Source of the DNA: Candidatus Vesicomyidisocius sp. Agig_15_S12
GTDB lineage: Bacteria > Pseudomonadota > Gammaproteobacteria > PS1 > Pseudothioglobaceae
Direction of reading: 5' to 3'
Assembly: GCA_021730225.1 (NCBI GenBank)
Contig: CP072532.1
Coordinates: forward strand, 331,230 to 395,229
Length of the DNA stretch: 64,000 nucleotides
Below, one piece after another: positions 51,018 through 61,486 of this stretch. A program made the position numbers and the translations under genes. Positions within the stretch are counted from its first letter, which is position 1; every line of letters begins with the position of its first letter. Below the pieces are notes generated by a model. The model was not told the DNA's origin. It did no database searches and was given only the letters and a program-made list of their open reading frames with translations.

Positions 51018-51797
51018 TTAAGTTAAAAGTCTTTCTAAAACAAATTTGGAACCAAAATAAGCAATAACTAAAATACCAAAACCAAATTGTGTACTAATAA
51101 TGGCTTGCTTCCCACGCCAACCGAAAACTTTTCTGCCAAACACGAGTATGGCAAAAATAATCCATGCAATGATTGAAAGAGTAGTTTTATGTATTAAGTG
51201 TTGAGAAAATATATCTTGTACAAAAATAAAACCAGAAAGGAGTGATAAGGTTAATAAATAAAAGCCAATTCTAAGGATTTGAAATAGTAGCGCTTCAATA
51301 GTTTGTAGTGCTGGAAGCTTATTAATAAAACTATTAATTTTTTTTGCGTGTAAATGTTTTTCTTGGATATTTAACAATACGGATTGGCATGCTGCTAGAG
51401 CCAATAAGGCATAAGCAGTTATTGATAATAATACGTGTAAAGCAATATTTATCGGAATAACTTTGTTTATTGTATCTGGAAAGGTGACACTAAAAGCTAG
51501 CGTGAATGCTGCTAATGGATAAATCAATATTCCTAATACGTGTACAGGCTTAGACAAGGAAGATAAAAATAATAAAACAGAGATTAACCAAGTAACAAAT
51601 GAGGCGCTATTTGCTAATCCAAAAACAATGCCTTTATCATTCCAAAAATGGCTAAAAGTGAGCGCTTGTACAATTATGGCAAAACTGACCAATAAGAAAA
51701 TAGTTTGTTGGTATTGGATTGCATTTATTACAAAATAACGTATTAGTAAAAAGGTTGCAGCGAGATACAAAGCTATTGCCAAGTAAGATAAGAGCAT
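51018..51797 (-). CDS. ypjD: Inner-membrane protein of the CcsA/YpjD cytochrome assembly family
   Basis: 259 residues, about eight membrane helices. It has the YpjD/CorE-type pattern with HVLLSITAYALLALAACQSVLL and LLTLSLLSGF but lacks the WWD heme-binding motif of true CcsA. The head-to-head position with ffh matches the ypjD-ffh arrangement in E. coli. Function in this family is not well established. Confidence 0.85.
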   Translation of the reverse strand: MLLSYLAIALYLAATFLLIRYFVINAIQYQQTIFLLVSFAIIVQALTFSHFWNDKGIVFGLANSASFVTWLISVLLFLSSLSKPVHVLGILIYPLAAFTLAFSVTFPDTINKVIPINIALHVLLSITAYALLALAACQSVLLNIQEKHLHAKKINSFINKLPALQTIEALLFQILRIGFYLLTLSLLSGFIFVQDIFSQHLIHKTTLSIIAWIIFAILVFGRKVFGWRGKQAIISTQFGFGILVIAYFGSKFVLERLLT

Positions 51798-51859
51798 AAT
51801 TAACTTTTGAATTAATATAAAGTACTATAATACGATACTTTAGTTATATTTATTTAAAA

Positions 51860-53260
51860 ATGTTTGATAATTTAACCGAGCTCCTACAAAATAGTTTTAA
51901 AGTTTTACAAGGGAAGAATAAACTATCTGAATCCAATGTTAAAGAGGCGATTCGTAAAGTACGTCGCGCACTGCTTGAGGCAGATGTGGCACTTGAAGTA
52001 ATCAAGGTATTTTTAGATAAAGTTCAAATCAAGGCGTTAGGACTTAAGGTTGGACAAGGACTAACACCATCACAAACATTTATTAAGTTGGTTGAAACTG
52101 AATTAACTAAGATTATTGGAGGTAAAGTAGAATCGCTTGATTTAAAAACTCAGCCGCCAGCTATTATCATGGTGGCTGGCTTACAAGGTGCGGGTAAAAC
52201 TACTTCAGTAGCCAAGATTGCATTTTATTTAAAACAACGTGAAAACAAAAAAGTATTAGTAGTTAGTGCTGATGTTTATCGTCCTGCTGCTATTGAGCAG
52301 TTAGAAGTATTATCTAAACAAATTGAGGTAGATTTTTTCCCATCAACAATCAATGACAAACCTTCAGATATTGTAGCTAACGCTAAAAAATATGCACAAA
52401 AACAGTTTTTTGATGTTTTGTTAGTTGATACTGCAGGTCGTTTGCATATAGATGAGCAAATGATGAATGAAATTAAAATTTTGCAGAAAAAAGTAGATCC
52501 AATTGAAACTTTATTTGTAATCGATTCTATGACTGGCCAGGATGCAGTGCATACTGCTAAAGTGTTTTCTAATGCATTACCATTGACAGGCGTGATTCTT
52601 ACTAAAACTGATGGCGATGCTAGGGGAGGGGCGGCATTATCTGTACGTCATATTATTGGTAAGCCAATTAAATTTTTAGGTGTTGGTGAGAAAATTGATG
52701 CACTAGAGTTGTTCCATCCAGATCGTATAGTTTCTCGTTTACTTGGTATGGGAGATGTGTTATCGTTAGTAGAAGAAATTTCACGTAAAGTTGATCATAA
52801 AAAGGTGCAAAAGTCTTTCCAGAAAATAACCAAGGGTCAATTTGATTTATCTGATATGCGTTATCAACTTCTGCAAACGGAAAAAATGGGTGGTATAGAA
52901 GCCTTGATGAATAAACTTCCAGGTTTAGGTAAAATTCCCCAAAATGTTAAAAATCAAATAGTGAGTGGGGCTGAAATCAAGAAAATGGTTTCTATCATTA
53001 ATTCTATGACACCTAAAGAGCGTAGTTATACTAGTCTAATTAAAGGTTCACGTAAGGTGCGTATTGCTAATGGTTCTGGTACGAATATTCAAGCAGTCAA
53101 CAAACTAATTAAACAGTTTGAAAAAATGCAAAAACAAATGAAAAAGGTGAACGGTGGAAAGATGAAAAAAATGATGGCTAAAATGATAGATAGTGATGGT
53201 ATATCTAATTTTTCTAAAATAAAAAAACCTAATATTAGTAGTAATAAGTTTCCTTTTTAG
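51860..53260 (+). CDS. ffh: Signal recognition particle protein Ffh
   Basis: 466 residues. N domain (about 1-85), GTPase domain with GLQGAGKTT (107-115), DTAGR and TKTDGDARGG, then a methionine-rich M domain (from about 325) that binds signal sequences and the SRP RNA. It targets membrane proteins to the translocon. rpsP, which normally follows ffh, is not present. No SRP RNA gene was found in the window. Confidence 0.96.
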   Translation: MFDNLTELLQNSFKVLQGKNKLSESNVKEAIRKVRRALLEADVALEVIKVFLDKVQIKALGLKVGQGLTPSQTFIKLVETELTKIIGGKVESLDLKTQPPAIIMVAGLQGAGKTTSVAKIAFYLKQRENKKVLVVSADVYRPAAIEQLEVLSKQIEVDFFPSTINDKPSDIVANAKKYAQKQFFDVLLVDTAGRLHIDEQMMNEIKILQKKVDPIETLFVIDSMTGQDAVHTAKVFSNALPLTGVILTKTDGDARGGAALSVRHIIGKPIKFLGVGEKIDALELFHPDRIVSRLLGMGDVLSLVEEISRKVDHKKVQKSFQKITKGQFDLSDMRYQLLQTEKMGGIEALMNKLPGLGKIPQNVKNQIVSGAEIKKMVSIINSMTPKERSYTSLIKGSRKVRIANGSGTNIQAVNKLIKQFEKMQKQMKKVNGGKMKKMMAKMIDSDGISNFSKIKKPNISSNKFPF

Positions 53261-53379
53261 TGATCAAAAAGGTGTAATAACAATGCATTTAAAGGAATAT
53301 AAAGGAATAGATTTTTTTGATTGAGATATTCAATGATATTTAACAAATAAAATTATATATTATTTGTTTTCTTTAACTA

Positions 53380-54672
53380 TTATGTTATACGATAGCGTGC
53401 TGATTGAGCATGAGCTTGTAGCCCTTCGCCATTAGCTAGGGTGATAGCTATTTCTCCCAATGTATTCGCACCTTGTTTAGAAACCATAATCAAACTTGAT
53501 TTTTTTTGAAAATCATACACCCCTAAAGGGGATGAAAAACGTGCTGTACCTGAAGTAGGTAGTACATGATTTGGTCCTGCGCAATAATCTCCTAAGGATT
53601 CACAAGTGTGACGCCCTATAAAAATTGCACCTGCATGTTTAATATTATCTAATATAGCTTGAGGGTATTCAACAGATAATTCTAAATGTTCAGGTGCAAT
53701 TTGGTTAGATAAAGAGATTGCCTCATTCATATCTTTAGTGTGAATGAGTGCACCACGGTTTTTAAGTGCAGTTTTAATAATGTTTTTTCTACTCATAGTA
53801 GGCAATAGTTTTTTAATACTTGACTCAACTTGATTAATAAAGTTAGAGTTAGGAGATAATAAAAGTGATTGTGCGTTTTCATCATGCTCTGCTTGAGAAA
53901 ATAAATCCATTGCAATCCAGTCTGGATTGGTTTTCCCATCACAAATAATAAGAATCTCACTAGGGCCAGCAATCATATCAATACCAACTTGACCAAATAC
54001 TGCGCGTTTAGCCGTTGCGACATAAATATTACCAGGCCCTACAATTTTGTCTACCTTGGGTATGGTTTGTGTACCATAAGCAAGTGCTGCGATTGCTTGT
54101 GCTCCACCTATTGTAAATACCTGACTAATACCTGAAATATATGCTGCTGCTAATATCAATGAATTAATTATTGCGTTGGGTGTTGGTACAACCATAATTA
54201 ACGCTTTTACACCAGCAACTTTGGCTGGAATAGCGTTCATTAACACAGAGGAAGGGTAGACTGCCTTTCCTCCAGGGACGTATAAACCAACACAATCTAG
54301 TGATGTAATTTTTTGTCCCAGCACTGTACCATCATCTTCTGTATAGGACCAAGTGCTTTGTTTTTGTTTTTCGTGGTAAAAACGTATGCGGTTTGCCGCT
54401 GTGCTTAGTGCAGATTTTTGCTTTTCATTGAGTGTGTCAAATGCTTGTTTGAGTCTAGGTAATTTAATAGTTAAATCTTTCATACTAGAGGCGTTAACAT
54501 TATCAAATGTATTTGTGTAATCAATTAAAGCATTATCACCATTACTACGAATATTAGTAATAATATCGCTAACTGTTTTAGTAATACTAGGGTTAGAAAC
54601 ATTTTCCCATTTAAGTAATGAGGAAAGTTGTTTTTGAAAGTCAAATTGTGTAGATACTAATTTAGTGATCAT
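53380..54672 (-). CDS. hisD: Histidinol dehydrogenase
   Basis: 430 residues. [33 protein letters not shown] and [10 protein letters not shown] (zinc and catalytic region), with [17 protein letters not shown] near the end. It oxidises histidinol to histidine in two steps. Its start overlaps the hisG stop by 4 bases. hisC normally follows hisD and is missing from this position. Confidence 0.96.
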   Translation of the reverse strand: MITKLVSTQFDFQKQLSSLLKWENVSNPSITKTVSDIITNIRSNGDNALIDYTNTFDNVNASSMKDLTIKLPRLKQAFDTLNEKQKSALSTAANRIRFYHEKQKQSTWSYTEDDGTVLGQKITSLDCVGLYVPGGKAVYPSSVLMNAIPAKVAGVKALIMVVPTPNAIINSLILAAAYISGISQVFTIGGAQAIAALAYGTQTIPKVDKIVGPGNIYVATAKRAVFGQVGIDMIAGPSEILIICDGKTNPDWIAMDLFSQAEHDENAQSLLLSPNSNFINQVESSIKKLLPTMSRKNIIKTALKNRGALIHTKDMNEAISLSNQIAPEHLELSVEYPQAILDNIKHAGAIFIGRHTCESLGDYCAGPNHVLPTSGTARFSSPLGVYDFQKKSSLIMVSKQGANTLGEIAITLANGEGLQAHAQSARYRIT

Positions 54673-55286
54673 AAACTATTCTCAATATTTTGAATCCAAG
54701 ACTTAATTTGTGTATTTTTGGTTCTAAATGAGGCGATATTTACCACTAAACGAGAGCTAATCCTTTCAATATACTCAAATGGAATAAGACCATTGGCTTT
54801 TAAGGTATTCCCAGTATCAACTAAATCAACAATACAATGAGCTAGACCGACTTTTGGCGCTAATTCCATTGCACCGTAAAGTTTTATAATTTCACAAGAT
54901 TGACCTTTATTTTGAAAATAACGTTTGGTTGAATTGACATATTTAGTTGCTACTTTAAGTGTATTTTGTTTAAGTCTATTTTTTGACTCAGCAGCTACCA
55001 TTAGTTTACATTTGGCAATACCTAGATCTAGCACTTCGAATAGATTATTAGCACCATGCTCAAGTAAAACATCTTTACCAGCAATACCCATATCAGTAGC
55101 ACCATGCTGTACAAATACAGGTACATCGGTTGAACGAACAATAATAACTTTAACGTCAGTGAGATTGGTATCAAGAATTAATTTACGTGAGTTTAACTCT
55201 TTTTTAGCAATAATTAAACCTGCTTGTTCAAGCAAAGGTAATGTTTGTTTTAAAATTCTACCTTTGGATAATGTGATAGTTAGCAT
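54669..55286 (-). CDS. hisG: ATP phosphoribosyltransferase, short form
   Basis: 205 residues, the short HisG type that lacks the C-terminal regulatory domain and works with HisZ. Motifs: [20 protein letters not shown] at the start, [16 protein letters not shown], and [16 protein letters not shown] (the PRPP-binding loop). It catalyses the first step of histidine synthesis. hisZ is not in this window. It is 6 bases after murA. Confidence 0.95.
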   Translation of the reverse strand: MLTITLSKGRILKQTLPLLEQAGLIIAKKELNSRKLILDTNLTDVKVIIVRSTDVPVFVQHGATDMGIAGKDVLLEHGANNLFEVLDLGIAKCKLMVAAESKNRLKQNTLKVATKYVNSTKRYFQNKGQSCEIIKLYGAMELAPKVGLAHCIVDLVDTGNTLKANGLIPFEYIERISSRLVVNIASFRTKNTQIKSWIQNIENSL

Positions 55287-55292
55287 AAATTC

Positions 55293-56552
55293 TTAATCCT
55301 GTACACGTTCAATTTGAGCACCTAATAGTTTTAATTTTTCCTCGATTGTTTCATACCCACGATCTAAATGATAAACACGTTCAATCGTTGTGGTACCTGT
55401 TGCTACTAATCCTGCTAACACTAAAGATGCTGAAGCCCTTAAGTCAGTTGCTATTAAGGGCATTCCAGTTAAATATTGTACTCCTTTACAAACAACAGTG
55501 TTACCTTTTAAAACAAGGTTTGCACCCATACGTGATAATTCAGGAATGTGCATAAATCTATTTTCAAAGATTGTTTCAGTAATAGTACTATGACCATCAG
55601 CAATAGTGTTAAGTGCTGTAAATTGTGCCTGCATATCTGTGGGAAAATTTGGATAAGTACTAGTTTTGATATTAACAGCTTTGGGGCGTTTTCCTTTCAT
55701 ATCAAGGATGATTGAATTTTCATTGGTTTTAATGTCTGCACCGGTTTCAAGTAGTTTATCGAGAATGGCATGCATTGATTGATAATGTACATTTTTAATC
55801 GTAATTTTACCACCTGTGATGGCTGTAGCAACAAGATAAGTACCTGCTTCAATTCGATCAGGACAAACTGAATAAGTTACGCCTGATAATTCATAAACTC
55901 CTTGGATAATAACAATTGAAGTACCAGCTCCGGAAATGATAGCCCCCATCTTGATCAAACAATTAACTAAATCTACAATTTCAGGTTCTTGTGCAGCGTT
56001 ATGAATTGTAGTTATACCTATTGCTAAAGTTGCTGCCATGATGATATTTTCAGTAGCAGTTACTGAAATTTGTTTAAAATGAATCTTAGTACCAATAAGT
56101 TCTTTAGCTGTAGCATAAATATAGCCATTTTTAACTTTAATTGTTGCTCCTAAATTTTCTAATGCTTCTAAGTGTAAATTAACAGGACGTGAGCCAATTG
56201 CACAGCCACCAGGTAGAGATATTTTTGCTTTACCATATTTAGCAAGCATTGGCCCTAGTGCTAAAATTGAAGCACGCATAGTCTTAACCAAATTGTATTG
56301 AGCGACTAAGTTTGTTAATCTAGAACCATCTATAAATAAAGAATTATCTGATTCTAATATAAATTCTGCACCCATATCCATTAATAATCTAAGTGTGGTT
56401 GAAACATCACTTAAATGAGGTGTATTGGTTAAAGTGATAGGGCCATTAGCTAATATTGAAGCAAATAAGATGGGTAGAGATGAATTTTTCGATCCAGCAG
56501 TTATAACAGTACCATTTAACGAGATACCACCATGAATAATAAGTTTGTACAT
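55293..56552 (-). CDS. murA: UDP-N-acetylglucosamine 1-carboxyvinyltransferase
   Basis: 419 residues, same as E. coli MurA. Catalytic cysteine C117 in LPGGCAIGSRPVNLH, K22 in TAGSKNSSLPIL, and YPNFPTDMQAQF. It performs the first committed step of peptidoglycan synthesis. It lies between mlaC (1-base overlap) and hisG, the usual mla-murA-hisG-hisD order except that mlaB and ibaG are missing. Confidence 0.97.
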   Translation of the reverse strand: MYKLIIHGGISLNGTVITAGSKNSSLPILFASILANGPITLTNTPHLSDVSTTLRLLMDMGAEFILESDNSLFIDGSRLTNLVAQYNLVKTMRASILALGPMLAKYGKAKISLPGGCAIGSRPVNLHLEALENLGATIKVKNGYIYATAKELIGTKIHFKQISVTATENIIMAATLAIGITTIHNAAQEPEIVDLVNCLIKMGAIISGAGTSIVIIQGVYELSGVTYSVCPDRIEAGTYLVATAITGGKITIKNVHYQSMHAILDKLLETGADIKTNENSIILDMKGKRPKAVNIKTSTYPNFPTDMQAQFTALNTIADGHSTITETIFENRFMHIPELSRMGANLVLKGNTVVCKGVQYLTGMPLIATDLRASASLVLAGLVATGTTTIERVYHLDRGYETIEEKLKLLGAQIERVQD

Positions 56553-57202
56553 TATTCAGCTATTTTTTTAAGCTTTTGTTTAGATTTTATAATTAAGCCG
56601 TCAATACCCTTACGTCTAATATATGAATTAAATTGAGCACGATAATTTTTAACAATACTTATACCAGAAAATACGATATCATACACACGCCAAGTATTAA
56701 ATCGTATCATTTTTAGAGAAATGATACTAGGTTTTGGATCATTGTTAATATTAATAATTAACCTTACAATAGCCTTATCATTTTTACGTTTAACGTCAGG
56801 ATCTACTGAAATGTGGACACTATCAAGCTTATCATAACTGGATAAGATACCTACATAATCTTGGATTAAAGATTCTGAAATATAGTATTTAAAAAACTGT
56901 TTTTGTTGGATATTTAAGTTATCCCAATATTTGTTTAATGCAATTTTAGTGGATACGTTTATAGCAATATTAGGTAAAATTTTTAATCGAGTTAAAGCTT
57001 CAATATTTTTTTTAGTGGCTCTTTTTTGTTTTTTTAATTCTTTTAAAGAAGTTAGAGCGCTAACCATAATATTAAGCGCGGCTGAATTAGGCGGATCAAT
57101 CATATCTACGATTGCTTGATGAGTTGTATTTAGAACTTTGTCTATCGCTAAAGTAAAATTTATAGGCAAAATAGACAATACAATAAGTAATGTTTTAATC
57201 AC
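56552..57202 (-). CDS. mlaC: MlaC phospholipid-binding periplasmic protein (second of two)
   Basis: 216 residues. Signal peptide (about 1-19), then a helical Tgt2/MlaC domain with ARKNIEALTRLKILPNIAINV-like pattern, FFKYYISESLIQDYVGILSSYD and WRVYDIVFSGISIVKNYRAQF. It shuttles phospholipids between MlaA and the MlaFEDB complex. It adjoins murA as in the standard mla operon, but mlaF, mlaE and mlaD do not lie upstream; a broken uvrC does. Confidence 0.85.
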   Translation of the reverse strand: MIKTLLIVLSILPINFTLAIDKVLNTTHQAIVDMIDPPNSAALNIMVSALTSLKELKKQKRATKKNIEALTRLKILPNIAINVSTKIALNKYWDNLNIQQKQFFKYYISESLIQDYVGILSSYDKLDSVHISVDPDVKRKNDKAIVRLIININNDPKPSIISLKMIRFNTWRVYDIVFSGISIVKNYRAQFNSYIRRKGIDGLIIKSKQKLKKIAE

Positions 57203-57260
57203 AAATTTTAAAAAAAATTAACCTAATTTGAATTTTACCTTTGTAAGTGTTTTTGTATAG

Positions 57261-58697
57261 ATGTCAATTAAAGAAAAGATTAAAGAATCTAACTACCAAC
57301 TCTGGCGTTTATTAAATATTTGATAAACAAGGTCAAATAATCTATGTAGATAAAGCTAAAAACTTAAAAAGTAAGAGTGTCAAGCTATTTTATTAGAACA
57401 CATAAATAGAACAAAACTAGAGTTCTAGTGGCAAATATTAAAGTTTTTAAAGTTAGAGGATCTTCTAATAGAACTTACTGATCTTGTTTAGATCTTGTTT
57501 AGAATATCAAATATAACTATGTAGTGGACTTTGTGTGAGAAAAATTAGCTATGTGAAACACTATCAATCAGACGTACCAATTATATCTTTATTTTTATCT
57601 AGTAAAGACTATAAAACTTTAGAAAAGGTGTCAAAAAAATGTAACTTGCTTCTCAAAATTTAGAGTTTGAATTAGCGGCGTGATTACACGACTAATTAAT
57701 TGATCTACACGTCATTCAAGAGCAACATATCTCAAGTTCCGGTAGTAACTTAGATGTGGTTAGTATTGATCAACAATGAGAAGTAAGTGGTATTGAGGAT
57801 ATTCTGGTAAATCAATTAGATAAAAACATCCCTAAACAAATATTAATTAGTCATAAATTGAATGACAAACATATAATTTTCTCAGCTTTAAATCCGCATA
57901 TTATTGATAGACTAAATAAAGATAAAAGACATTATCTTAATATAGATAATTTATCCGTTAAGGAAAATCTCAATCAATAATGTATTATAAAGATTTAAAA
58001 AAATTAACACTTGTACACTTACAAGTTGTTTTAGAATTAGACAAGTTGCATAACTATATTGAATATTTTGATATTAGTTATATAATATAATAAGTGAAGT
58101 AAATGTTGCTTTATGTGTGGTATTTTTAAATAGAGTTTCAAAAGTGAGTTAATATCTTCAATTGGGTATTAAAAGTATTACTACTAGTGATTATTATAGC
58201 GTAATGAATCAAGTTGTATATCAACGTTATTTTAAACTATAGAAAAAGAGAAAATCTTTACCAGATATTATTTTTATCAATGGTAGATTGTGATAATTGA
58301 ATTAAGCTATTACGTCGATTAATTCAATTGGTTTGGATAATGTGCAATTAGGTAGGTATTGCTAAGGGGAAAAATCAAAAAGTTGGACTTGAGATTTTAA
58401 TTATAGTTAGAGATAGTAAAGTTAATAAAATCTACCTACTACCTCACGACTCTGCTTTTATGTTAGTAAATCGTATTCGGGATGAATCACACCGTTTTGT
58501 AATGAAGAATTATCTAACAAATTGGTTTTTAATATGTACAACTTCAACATATAGAATCTATTATAGGATTAGGAAAGTTACGTAGAATAGCTCTACTTAA
58601 TTATTTTGCTAGTTTGTAAGAAGTAAAGAAAGCATCGATTTATGAAATTCAAAAAGTTAGTTGTATTAATTTAATATTAGAGACTAAAATAGTTTAA
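57261..58697 (+). pseudogene. uvrC: uvrC, broken by many stops and frameshifts
   Basis: Fragments in changing plus-strand frames follow the UvrC order from end to end: NSGVY (stop) IFDKQGQIIYVDKAKNLKSK (GIY-YIG domain), CLEYQI, ISLFLSSKDYKTLEKVSKK, ASQNLEFE, SSGSNLDVVSID, KSLPDIIFING, LPHDSAFMLVNRIRDESHRF, and LRRIALLNYFASL with EVKKASIYEIQKVS (C-terminal helix-hairpin-helix). UvrC makes both incisions in nucleotide excision repair; none can be made here. The near full length suggests recent loss. Confidence 0.95.
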
Positions 58698-58727
58698 AAA
58701 CTAAAAGATTAATTATGAAGATTAATT

Positions 58728-58904
58728 ATGTTTATTAGGATACTTGTTGTTACTTTTGTTATTAGCTATTTTGTGTGGTGGATTAACAATCGGATTTTAG
58801 GTAAAAATTTAAAAATAGCTAGAGTTATTACTATTACACTTAGCGTAATTAGTATTATATATTTGATCTTTGGTGTTTTATCATATTTAATTGAAGAGAT
58901 TTGA
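58728..58904 (+). CDS. Small two-helix membrane protein, 58 residues
   Basis: ATG 58728 to TGA 58902-58904. Two hydrophobic segments (about 1-19 and 31-55) are separated by a basic loop (NNRILGKNLKIAR). It lies 30 bases after the uvrC remnant. I do not recognise a family. A conserved small membrane protein or a relic of the pgsA gene that usually follows uvrC are both possible; there is no ribosome binding site as strong as those of neighbours. Confidence 0.45.
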   Translation: MFIRILVVTFVISYFVWWINNRILGKNLKIARVITITLSVISIIYLIFGVLSYLIEEI

Positions 58905-59059
58905 CAATATAATAATTATTCAACAATTTGACCTTTTTTTAAAAATAAAGAATATAAAAGCTAACTATGTAATTTGTTTTTGTTAGTTAATACCATATCT
59001 TTTTTTTAGCTATTATAATAAAGATAATTAGTAAGCTGATAATTAGTAAGCTTTGTCTC
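58905..59059. other. Short spacer before the HAD hydrolase gene
   Basis: Nothing recognisable. The flanking ORF and HAD gene converge here. Confidence 0.3.
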
Positions 59060-59680
59060 TTAATTCTTTTTTGATAAAATTAATGTATTAAGATGTTTAG
59101 TTTTATTAATAATTTTATTTGGTACGTTAACTAAAATTGACAGATTAGATGCTTCCCAAACGGGTAAATCACGCATATGATCGCCTATATAGTCAAAGCC
59201 TTTATTGCCAAATCGCTCAATTAATCGTTTGGCTTTATTGTGTGAAGATAGATTAAAGTTTTTGTTACTTGCCATGACATCATCGAATAAATCAATTTTA
59301 TTAACGGTTGTTTGTTGATCATTATGGATAAAAAAATCAAAATTTTTCTGTTTGTTTTTTATCTGAATTTTTTCAGTTTTAAGATAATTGTTAATGGCAT
59401 AAGCATATAATTTATGCGAGGCAGTGGCAAGGATGATTTTGTCTCCTTGTTTTTTGCGTTTTTTGATATAATTAATTACGTCTTGATTGTAAGTTAAAAT
59501 TTTAATATCAATAGAGAATCGTTTAGCTAATTGTTCTTTTAAATAGCCCTTTCCACGAAGAAACCAAAGAGGATAAATAAAAATAAGCAGTGGATTTTCT
59601 TTTAATGTACCAATTGAAGACTCATACAATAAATCTGTATTAATTAATGTATGGTCCAAGTCGACAATTAATGGTGTCAT
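59060..59680 (-). CDS. HAD-superfamily hydrolase, stand-alone domain
   Basis: 206 residues. Motif I VDLDHT (D7, D9), motif II ATASHKL, and motif III GDHMRDLPVWEA. The opening and the FIYPLWFLRGKGYLKEQLAKRF segment match the N-terminal half of HAD-UbiA fusion proteins (phosphatase plus prenyltransferase). The UbiA half is absent, and a lysine/asparagine-rich insert (about 105-133) is not typical. It probably dephosphorylates a small molecule; whether it remains active without its partner is uncertain. Confidence 0.75.
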   Translation of the reverse strand: MTPLIVDLDHTLINTDLLYESSIGTLKENPLLIFIYPLWFLRGKGYLKEQLAKRFSIDIKILTYNQDVINYIKKRKKQGDKIILATASHKLYAYAINNYLKTEKIQIKNKQKNFDFFIHNDQQTTVNKIDLFDDVMASNKNFNLSSHNKAKRLIERFGNKGFDYIGDHMRDLPVWEASNLSILVNVPNKIINKTKHLNTLILSKKN

Positions 59681-59877
59681 TTAAATATTTTCCATTCTTT
59701 ATAATATCTTTCAAATTTTGTTTTTAATTTGAGAAATTTGATTAAAATATCTTAAGATCTTTCCTGTTGTAAAAACCTATAATATGTAATTGAATTTAAT
59801 CAATTTTTATTTAAATTTTTTAGTTATTTTATATTAGTTTTTTTAGTTATTTTAACTTTTGGATTGTCTAATTTATC
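59681..59877. other. Spacer upstream of the HAD gene
   Basis: About 200 AT-rich bases with short direct repeats (TTTAGTTATTTTA) and nothing else recognised. Confidence 0.3.
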
Positions 59878-61449
59878 TTATTTTCTAACCAGATAATCAT
59901 TATAACCCCCAGCATATTGGTTGATAATACCATTATCATTCATAACAATTGTAGAACTAACAACATTATTTAAAAAAGTTCTATCGTGTGAAATTAAAAG
60001 TAAAGTGCCGTTATAATTTACTAATATTTCCTCTAATAATTCAAGTGTTTCAATATCAAGGTCATTAGTTGGTTCATCAAGCACTAATAAATTGGCAGGT
60101 TGAGATAAAATTTTAGCCAATATAAGGCGATTTTTTTCGCCTCCAGAAAGCATTCTAATCGGTGCTATAGCTTGTTTTTTAGTAAATAAAAATTGACGTA
60201 GATAGCCAATAATATGCTTACTTTTTCCACTAATATTAATATGCTCGCGGCCTTCAGCAGCGAAATCCATAGCTTTCATATTAGGGTTAAGATACTGCGT
60301 TTGGTCAAAGTAGGCTAGTTTAATGGTTTTTGACCTAAGAATGGAACCACTATCAGGTTGTAATTTATCAAGTAGGAGTTTAATGAAAGTAGATTTTCCT
60401 GCGCCATTACCACCGATAATACCGATTTTTTCACCTTTTAAAATTAGCATAGAAAAATTTTCAATGAGCTTAATGCCAGCAATTTGGTAATTAATTTTTT
60501 TAATTTCGAAAATCAATTCGGAAATGTGGTTTTCATCATCCAAGATATGGATGTTGGCATTGCTTTTTTTCACACGACGATTTATGAATGATTTACGCAT
60601 AGATTGTAAAGTGCGAATACGTCCTTCGTTGCGAGTTCGTCTAGCTTTGATACCTTGTCTAATCCAATTTTCTTCTTGTGCAAGTTTTTTATCAAATCGT
60701 GCGTTGGCAATTTTTTCAGTATGAATTTGTATATTTTTGCGTTTTACATATTTAACATAGCTACAATTAAATACTGCTAGATTGCCACGATCAAGATCAA
60801 ATACACGATTAACAATGCCTTTAATAAATGAACGATCATGACTAATTAGTATCAAAGTACCATTATAATTCTTTAGCATACGCTCAAGATTAAGGATAGT
60901 GGTAATATCCAGATGATTAGTTGGTTCATCAAGCAATAATACATCTGGATTTTGAATTAATGCTCTAGCTAGCATTACACGTCTTTGCCAACCGCTAGAA
61001 AGCGTGGACAAAATTGTATTAGCATTGAGTGTAAAACGATTGAGAATGGCTTGTATTTTATATAAATATTGCCAACCATTTGATTGATCAATTTTTTCTT
61101 GTACTTTGCTAGCTTGTTCTAACTTTCCATCATTAATTAAATGCTGGTACTGTATGAGAATAATGCCAATTTCTCCTAGACCTTCTGCCACAACATCAAA
61201 TAGACTTTTATCATTATTTTGTGGTAGTGTTTGCTCTAAATAACTAATTTTGCTACCATTTTTAATATTTAGTTTACCGTCATCTGACTCAATCAAACTA
61301 GCAAGAATGCGCATAAAAGTAGATTTTCCTTCACCATTTCTACCAATAAGTGCAATTTTGTCGCCTTTATATATTGTTGAATTTACTTTATTTAGGATTT
61401 GTTTGTCAGAAAAACTAAGAGAAATATTGTCAAGTGTAATCAACGGCAT
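59878..61449 (-). CDS. uup: ABC-F ATPase, Uup-like
   Basis: 523 residues, two ABC domains with Walker A GRNGEGKST (36-44) and GGNGAGKST (about 345), signature LSSGWQRR and LSGGEKNR, and both DEPTNHLD/DEPTNDLD. The linker WIRQGIKARRTRNEGR is characteristic of Uup. ABC-F proteins act on ribosomes; Uup also affects precise excision of transposons. It ends about 110 residues earlier than E. coli Uup, so the C-terminal coiled-coil DNA-binding domain is missing. Confidence 0.88.
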   Translation of the reverse strand: MPLITLDNISLSFSDKQILNKVNSTIYKGDKIALIGRNGEGKSTFMRILASLIESDDGKLNIKNGSKISYLEQTLPQNNDKSLFDVVAEGLGEIGIILIQYQHLINDGKLEQASKVQEKIDQSNGWQYLYKIQAILNRFTLNANTILSTLSSGWQRRVMLARALIQNPDVLLLDEPTNHLDITTILNLERMLKNYNGTLILISHDRSFIKGIVNRVFDLDRGNLAVFNCSYVKYVKRKNIQIHTEKIANARFDKKLAQEENWIRQGIKARRTRNEGRIRTLQSMRKSFINRRVKKSNANIHILDDENHISELIFEIKKINYQIAGIKLIENFSMLILKGEKIGIIGGNGAGKSTFIKLLLDKLQPDSGSILRSKTIKLAYFDQTQYLNPNMKAMDFAAEGREHINISGKSKHIIGYLRQFLFTKKQAIAPIRMLSGGEKNRLILAKILSQPANLLVLDEPTNDLDIETLELLEEILVNYNGTLLLISHDRTFLNNVVSSTIVMNDNGIINQYAGGYNDYLVRK

Positions 61450-61486
61450 AGGTTAAAATTATTTTTTTAATAAAATTTATATTTTA

